DNA of 64,000 bases from Bacteroidales bacterium UBA2287 (GTDB lineage: Bacteria > Bacteroidota > Bacteroidia > Bacteroidales > Tenuifilaceae): the NCBI GenBank assembly GCA_002345675.1, contig DDWL01000036.1, positions 104,659-168,658 of the forward strand, read 5' to 3'. The notes below the pieces were generated by a model. That model had not been told where the DNA came from, searched no databases, and saw nothing but the letters and a program-made list of their open reading frames with translations. Position numbers and translations under genes: made by a program. Positions 59,891 through 64,000 of this stretch are shown piece after piece; position 1 is the stretch's first letter, and each line of letters opens with the position of its first letter.

Positions 59891-61309
59891 TTAGTACCTG
59901 TAGTGCTCTGGCTTATAAGGGCCTTCAATAGGAACTCCAATGTAGTCGGCTTGCTCCTTTGTAAGGGTTGTAAGCTTTACGCCAAGCTGCTCAAGGTGCA
60001 AACGTGCCACCTCTTCGTCCAACTTTTTAGGAAGACGATAAACGCCAATTTCTAGTTTGTTTTGCCAAAGTTCAAGTTGGGCAAGAGTTTGATTTGTAAA
60101 ACTATTGCTCATTACAAAACTTGGGTGACCAGTGGCACAGCCAAGGTTAACTAAACGGCCTTCGGCAAGAATAAAAATTGAACGACCATCGGGGAAGAAA
60201 TACTGGTCGACCTGAGGTTTGACAGTTATCTTTCGAACGCCGGGAGCGTTATTTAGTTTGTCGACTTGTATTTCATTGTCGAAATGGCCAATGTTACAAA
60301 CAATTGCTTGGTCCTTCATTTTAAGCAAGTAGTCGAGTGTAATAACATCGCGGTTTCCGGTTGTAGTAACGAATATGTTTCCTTCGTCGAGTGCTTCTTC
60401 AATTGGTTTTATTTCGAAACCCTCCATTGCAGCCTGAAGAGCGCAAATTGGGTCGATTTCGGTAACAATTACCCTAGCTCCATAGGCACGCATACTTTTT
60501 GCGCTACCCTTACCAACATCGCCATAGCCACAAACAACAACCACTTTACCAGCAATCATAACATCGGTGGCACGTTTAATGCCATCGGCAAGCGATTCGC
60601 GGCAACCGTATAGGTTGTCGAACTTGCTTTTAGTAACCGAGTCGTTAACGTTAATGGCAGGAATAAGAAGTTCGCCCTTTTCCATCATTTGGTATAAACG
60701 ATGAACGCCAGTTGTAGTCTCTTCCGAAACGCCTTTCCATTCGCTAACAACCCTATGCCATTTTTTGTTATCCTCGGCCAGAATTACTTTAAGCAAATCG
60801 AGAATTACCTTTTCTTCGTGATTTTCGGTCTTTTTATTAAGAACGGTTGCGTCTTTTTCGGCCTTTAAGCCAAGGTGAATAAAAAGTGTAGCATCGCCGC
60901 CATCGTCAACTATAAGGTTTGGTCCTTTTCCGTTAGGGAAATTTAGAGCCTGCGCGGTACACCACCAGTACTCTTCGAGGGTTTCGCCTTTCCAAGCAAA
61001 AACAGGAACTCCAACTGCCGCTATTGCTGCTGCTGCATGATCCTGAGTAGAAAAAATATTGCAACTTGCCCAACGCACTTCGGCACCAAGTTCAACAAGT
61101 GTTTCTATTAGCACGGCGGTTTGAATGGTCATGTGAAGCGAGCCAGTTATTCGAGCACCTTTTAGCGGCTTTTGAGCCGAATGCTTTTTTCGAATCGACA
61201 TTAAACCTGGCATTTCCTTTTCGGCAATGCTAATCTCTTTGCGACCCCATTCGGCAAGGCTCATGTCCTTTACCTTGTAGGGAAGAACTTCAATTGATGT
61301 GTTATTCAT
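59891..61309 (-). CDS. ahcY: adenosylhomocysteinase
   Basis: Hydrolyses S-adenosylhomocysteine to adenosine and homocysteine with bound NAD, in the methyl cycle. I start at the ATG at 61309 (MNNTSIEVLPYKVKDMSLAEWGRKEI), 472 residues; the upstream frame to 61378 has no family counterpart. Motifs: ARITGSLHMTIQTAVLIETL (substrate site), KWHRVVSEWKGVSEETTTGVHRLYQM, NAD-binding VVVCGYGDVGKGSAKSMRAYGARVIVTEIDP and C-terminal HLEQLGVKLTTLTKEQADYIGVPIEGPYKPEHYRY, which is diagnostic. A terminator follows. I see no SAH riboswitch in the short leader. Confidence 0.98.
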   Translation of the reverse strand: MNNTSIEVLPYKVKDMSLAEWGRKEISIAEKEMPGLMSIRKKHSAQKPLKGARITGSLHMTIQTAVLIETLVELGAEVRWASCNIFSTQDHAAAAIAAVGVPVFAWKGETLEEYWWCTAQALNFPNGKGPNLIVDDGGDATLFIHLGLKAEKDATVLNKKTENHEEKVILDLLKVILAEDNKKWHRVVSEWKGVSEETTTGVHRLYQMMEKGELLIPAINVNDSVTKSKFDNLYGCRESLADGIKRATDVMIAGKVVVVCGYGDVGKGSAKSMRAYGARVIVTEIDPICALQAAMEGFEIKPIEEALDEGNIFVTTTGNRDVITLDYLLKMKDQAIVCNIGHFDNEIQVDKLNNAPGVRKITVKPQVDQYFFPDGRSIFILAEGRLVNLGCATGHPSFVMSNSFTNQTLAQLELWQNKLEIGVYRLPKKLDEEVARLHLEQLGVKLTTLTKEQADYIGVPIEGPYKPEHYRY

Positions 61310-61394
61310 GGTATAGTTTTGTGTATTTATTTGCAAGACAAAAATATAATACGGTAAAATAGGCAAATTGGTTGGCAAAAGTAATACAAAAATC

Positions 61395-62330
61395 TTAGTT
61401 GGTAAAACCTAAAACTCGTAGGGCATTCTCTTTGTCGTTTGCAAGTTGCTCTTTAAGAGCATTAATTGATGAAAACTTCATTTCGTCCCTAAGTCTTTCC
61501 TCAAAAAGAATAGTTATTGTTTTGTTGTATATATTTCGATTAAAGCCAATAATGTGAGCTTCAATAGTTTGATAGAGTCCATCGCCCAAAGTTGGTCGAG
61601 TGCCAATATTTAGCATTGCTGGGTAAACTTCATCTTTAAAACTAACCCACACTGCATAAACACCTTGAGCCGGAATTAGTTTAAGCGGCTCGTTAGGTAA
61701 AATATTGGCTGTAGGAAAACCAATGGAACGGCCAATTTGTTGCCCCCCTTCAATGGTGCCTGTTAAACTGTATGGCCTGCTAAGCATTCGTTTTGCCAAC
61801 GAAACATTTCCTATTTCGAGGGCAGTTCGAATTTTTGATGAGCTTATGCTAATGTTGTCAATTTTTATGGGTTCAACTTGCTCCGACCTAAAGTAGCCAT
61901 CGGTTTCGAACTGTTTTAAAAGATGAAAGTTACCTTCGCCATTTTTACCAAAAACGTTATTGTACCCAACAATAAAACGTTTAATTCGAAGGGAATCGAC
62001 TAAAATATTATACACAAAATCCTTAGCTGGAGTTTCGGCAAGACTTTTGGTAAACTCCAAAACGAGCATAGCATTAACTCCCTCATCCTCAATGGTTTCA
62101 ATTTTTTCGGCAATCGACGAAAGTAATTTTAGGCCATGCGTATCGTTACTTAAAACCAACCGAGGGTGCGGCCAAAGCGTAATGAGAAGGCTTTTTGTGC
62201 CTAACCTTTTTGCTGTGGTTACAAGTTTTTCAATTATATGCCGGTGACCCAAATGAACTCCGTCGAAGAATCCAATGGTTGCCACGGCACCTTTTAAAGC
62301 GGGGTCGTTAATATTATTCGAAACAATCAT
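61395..62330 (-). CDS. ribF: bifunctional riboflavin kinase/FAD synthetase
   Basis: Makes FMN and FAD from riboflavin. The 311 residues hold the N-terminal adenylyltransferase (ATIGFFDGVHLGHRHIIEKL, then ISSSKIRTALEIGNVSLAKRMLSRPYSLTG) and the C-terminal riboflavin kinase (GGQQIGRSIGFPTANILPNE, PAMLNIGTRPTLGDG, TIEAHIIGF). It lies 85 bp before ahcY on the same strand and may share its transcript. Confidence 0.96.
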   Translation of the reverse strand: MIVSNNINDPALKGAVATIGFFDGVHLGHRHIIEKLVTTAKRLGTKSLLITLWPHPRLVLSNDTHGLKLLSSIAEKIETIEDEGVNAMLVLEFTKSLAETPAKDFVYNILVDSLRIKRFIVGYNNVFGKNGEGNFHLLKQFETDGYFRSEQVEPIKIDNISISSSKIRTALEIGNVSLAKRMLSRPYSLTGTIEGGQQIGRSIGFPTANILPNEPLKLIPAQGVYAVWVSFKDEVYPAMLNIGTRPTLGDGLYQTIEAHIIGFNRNIYNKTITILFEERLRDEMKFSSINALKEQLANDKENALRVLGFTN

Positions 62331-62441
62331 AATTTACAAATGCTTGGCTAAAGTAAAAAAAAAGTATGAAAACAGGGTCGAATGCTTCGACATAAAAAAA
62401 ATGATTGCAAATTAAACGACAAAAGCTGTTAATCCGTTTTA

Positions 62442-62449
62442 TATCTTTG
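62442..62449 (+). promoter_or_regulatory. possible -7 element of the MacB-type gene
   Basis: TATCTTTG, matching TAnnTTTG, 34 nt before the start codon at 62484. No well-placed -33 box is visible. Confidence 0.35.
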
Positions 62450-62483
62450 GTGTCATAAGTAAACAATTCAACTTCAATTTAAT

Positions 62484-63749
62484 ATGAAGCAGCTACGTTC
62501 CGCAATAATTATGGTAAAACTCACCCGAGAGAGTTTAGCCTTTGCATATCAAGCAATTGTAGTTAATAAACTTCGAACTTTCTTGTCGCTTTTTGGGATT
62601 ACCATTGGTATTTTTGCCATTATTTCGGTTTTTACCATGGTCGATTCGCTCGAGAAGAATGTTCGCGACAGCATACAATCGCTTGGCGATAACGTTATTT
62701 ACGTTCAAAAATGGCCTTGGTCCATGTCGAACGATTACCCTTGGTGGAAATACATGAACAGACCTCAACCAACCGTTGAAGACCTCAATGCCATAAGGGC
62801 AAAAAGCGCTTTGGCAAAAAATGCGGTGCTTTGCCTTCAGGTTAACTCGTTGGTTAAGTTTCAAAAGAACTCGGCTCCAAACACGGGTGTAATGGCAGTG
62901 TCGAACGAATACGAAGAAATTCGCTCATTCGAAATTGCCCAAGGGCGATACTTTTCGCCATTTGAACTGCATTCGGGCAGAAATGTTGCCATAATTGGAA
63001 GCGAATTAGCAACCGAACTCTTTGAAGGAACTGAACCTGTTGGTCAAACAATTAAAATTGGAGGAAAGAAACTCGAGGTTATTGGTGTTTTTTTAAAGGA
63101 AGGAAAATCGGCAATTGGCGAAAACAGCCACGACAACCTTGTTCTTATTCCCATTAACTATGCAAAAACCTTTGTCGACTTCCGAAGGGTAGGGCTTTGG
63201 ATAATGGTAAAAGCATCCGAAGGGGCTTCAACCATCGACTTAACCGATGAGTTAAGAGGTATTTTAAGAACAGTGCGAAAACTAAAACCCGTTGACGACG
63301 ACAACTTTGCCTTAAACGAGATTAGCATGCTAAAGCAGGGAATCGACAATATTTTTAAAATGATTGACCTTGCAGGTTGGATTATTGGAGGATTCTCGAT
63401 AATTGTTGGAGGTTTTGGCATCGCCAACATCATGTTCGTTTCGGTTAAGGAACGAACAAATATTATTGGAATACAAAAAGCATTAGGGGCAAAAAACTAC
63501 TTTATTCTAATTCAGTTCCTATACGAATCGGTTCTGCTTTCAACTTTAGGTGGCATTATTGGACTGCTACTCATTTTTGCAGGAACACTAATAATTAGCA
63601 ACACAAGCGACTTTAGCATTTCGCTAACGGCAGCCAATATTATACGAGGGCTTGGGATCTCTGCAGTAATTGGAATTGTTTCGGGTTTTGCGCCAGCCTG
63701 GTCGGCATCGAGGTTAAGTCCTGTGGAGGCGATTAATAGTAAGGGGTAA
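62484..63749 (+). CDS. MacB/FtsX-type ABC transporter permease
   Basis: A 421-residue permease: first helix in VVNKLRTFLSLFGITIGIFAIISVFTMVDSLEKNVRDSI, a periplasmic MacB-PCD domain (about 60-270, with VAIIGSELATELFEGTEPVGQTIKIGGKKLEVIGVFLKEG), then three helices of the FtsX domain (IDLAGWIIGGFSIIVGGFGIANIMFVSVKERTNIIGIQKALGAK and onward, ending SGFAPAWSASRLSPVEAI). No ATPase gene is beside it, so the partner is elsewhere. It probably exports a hydrophobic compound or moves lipoproteins. Confidence 0.92.
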   Translation: MKQLRSAIIMVKLTRESLAFAYQAIVVNKLRTFLSLFGITIGIFAIISVFTMVDSLEKNVRDSIQSLGDNVIYVQKWPWSMSNDYPWWKYMNRPQPTVEDLNAIRAKSALAKNAVLCLQVNSLVKFQKNSAPNTGVMAVSNEYEEIRSFEIAQGRYFSPFELHSGRNVAIIGSELATELFEGTEPVGQTIKIGGKKLEVIGVFLKEGKSAIGENSHDNLVLIPINYAKTFVDFRRVGLWIMVKASEGASTIDLTDELRGILRTVRKLKPVDDDNFALNEISMLKQGIDNIFKMIDLAGWIIGGFSIIVGGFGIANIMFVSVKERTNIIGIQKALGAKNYFILIQFLYESVLLSTLGGIIGLLLIFAGTLIISNTSDFSISLTAANIIRGLGISAVIGIVSGFAPAWSASRLSPVEAINSKG

Positions 63750-63775
63750 CTATAACCACACTAGGCACATTTCAC

Positions 63776-64000
63776 GATAGTTATCCATAGCCGTCAGGGT
63801 AATATAAAAAAAGCACTATTATCAATCGTTTTAACTTGCCCCAGAGGGGCTTTCTGTTTATAGTAAATATTTATTAAAGCATCAAAGCTCCAGAGGAGCG
63901 TTCTGTGAATAGGTGTTGCCATATGAACAGGGCGCTCCTCTGGAGCTTTAGGTTAATACGAGTAAGTTTCTATAAACAGTTAGCTACTCCGTAGCTAAAA
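63776..64000. repeat. compound palindromic repeat at the right edge
   Basis: A 17-bp perfect inverted repeat, AAAGCTCCAGAGGAGCG (63884-63900) and CGCTCCTCTGGAGCTTT (63933-63949), lies inside an outer pair CTGTTTATAG (63854-63863) and CTATAAACAG (63970-63979). Two smaller palindromes flank it, GCCCCAGAGGGGC at 63838-63850 and TTAGCTACTCCGTAGCTAA at 63980-63998. No ORF. It may continue past the window edge. Confidence 0.8.

Noticed and set aside
60266..60613. 115-residue plus-strand ORF inside ahcY
   Set aside because: It is a shadow of a well-conserved gene with no homologous features of its own.
61310..61394. SAH or SAM riboswitch upstream of ahcY
   Set aside because: The gap to ribF is only about 85 bp, and I see no paired elements of a known SAH or SAM riboswitch there.

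Overview
The window is chromosomal DNA of a Bacteroidota bacterium, most likely from Bacteroidales or a close relative. This rests on the gene families present: type IX secretion C-terminal sorting domains, a TonB-dependent receptor, a Reg_prop/Y_Y_Y/LytS-type sensor kinase, DUF3109, DUF5723, DUF2807 and a Bacteroidota-type long S16. AT-rich leaders and TAnnTTTG -7 motifs fit the same group, and Shine-Dalgarno signals are weak. The DNA is AT-rich. Nothing was searched; family names come from recognising motifs. No phage, integrase, transposase or CRISPR array was seen.

Layout. 1-570: 5' part of a YfiR/DUF4154 protein (minus strand). 859-8817: sensor kinase, gpmI, a DUF3109 protein, an M20 peptidase and a lipoprotein. 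8819-11174: lptB (minus) and a cyclic-2,3-diphosphoglycerate-synthetase-like GTPase. 11944-15397: aminotransferase, GT2 and an OppC-like permease, tightly packed. 15569-21276: an HTH-TM-SnoaL-like fusion, sdaA, a TonB receptor and a SUMF1-like protein. 21273-25022: ECF sigma factor and an anti-sigma/TonB fusion (minus), divergent from a vWA protein. 25279-25805: toxin-antitoxin (TA) locus 1. 25983-28437: Dus and an Omp85-type barrel. 28598-34356: a minus-strand alpha-galactoside operon (GH36, GT-B-like protein, GPH transporter, galK). 34997-36231: TA loci 2 and 3. 36329-42451: PAP2, obg, adk, hpt, M20 amidohydrolase, tatC, kdsD (all minus). 42631-49722: recQ, an ABC exporter, a T9SS cargo protein and GyrI/AraC proteins. 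49955-57936: a second T9SS cargo protein, M28 peptidase, tRNA-Leu, a lipoprotein with DUF5723, YihY, rpsP-rimM. 57928-63749: thioesterase, DUF2807, tsaC, ahcY, ribF and a MacB-type permease.

Most genes are housekeeping or ordinary accessory genes. The unusual material is in the spaces between them. Two of three type II TA loci have intact antitoxins but toxins broken by in-frame stops. All three lie beside copies of the same ~35-bp repeat, and one copy supplies the end of the PAP2 reading frame. At least five families of palindromic or foldback repeats occupy the intergenic gaps. One family has two copies (11654-11798 and 39261-39404, inverted relative to each other) with a compensatory base-pair change in the inner hairpin, which suggests that the structure is maintained. 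Another has three CACAAAG-rich copies of about 130-175 bp, each just after a gene's 3' end. Nothing here makes a clear new multi-gene system. The best candidates for follow-up are the TA/repeat association, the covarying hairpin element, the anti-sigma/TonB fusion locus and the GT-B-like gene in the galactoside operon.
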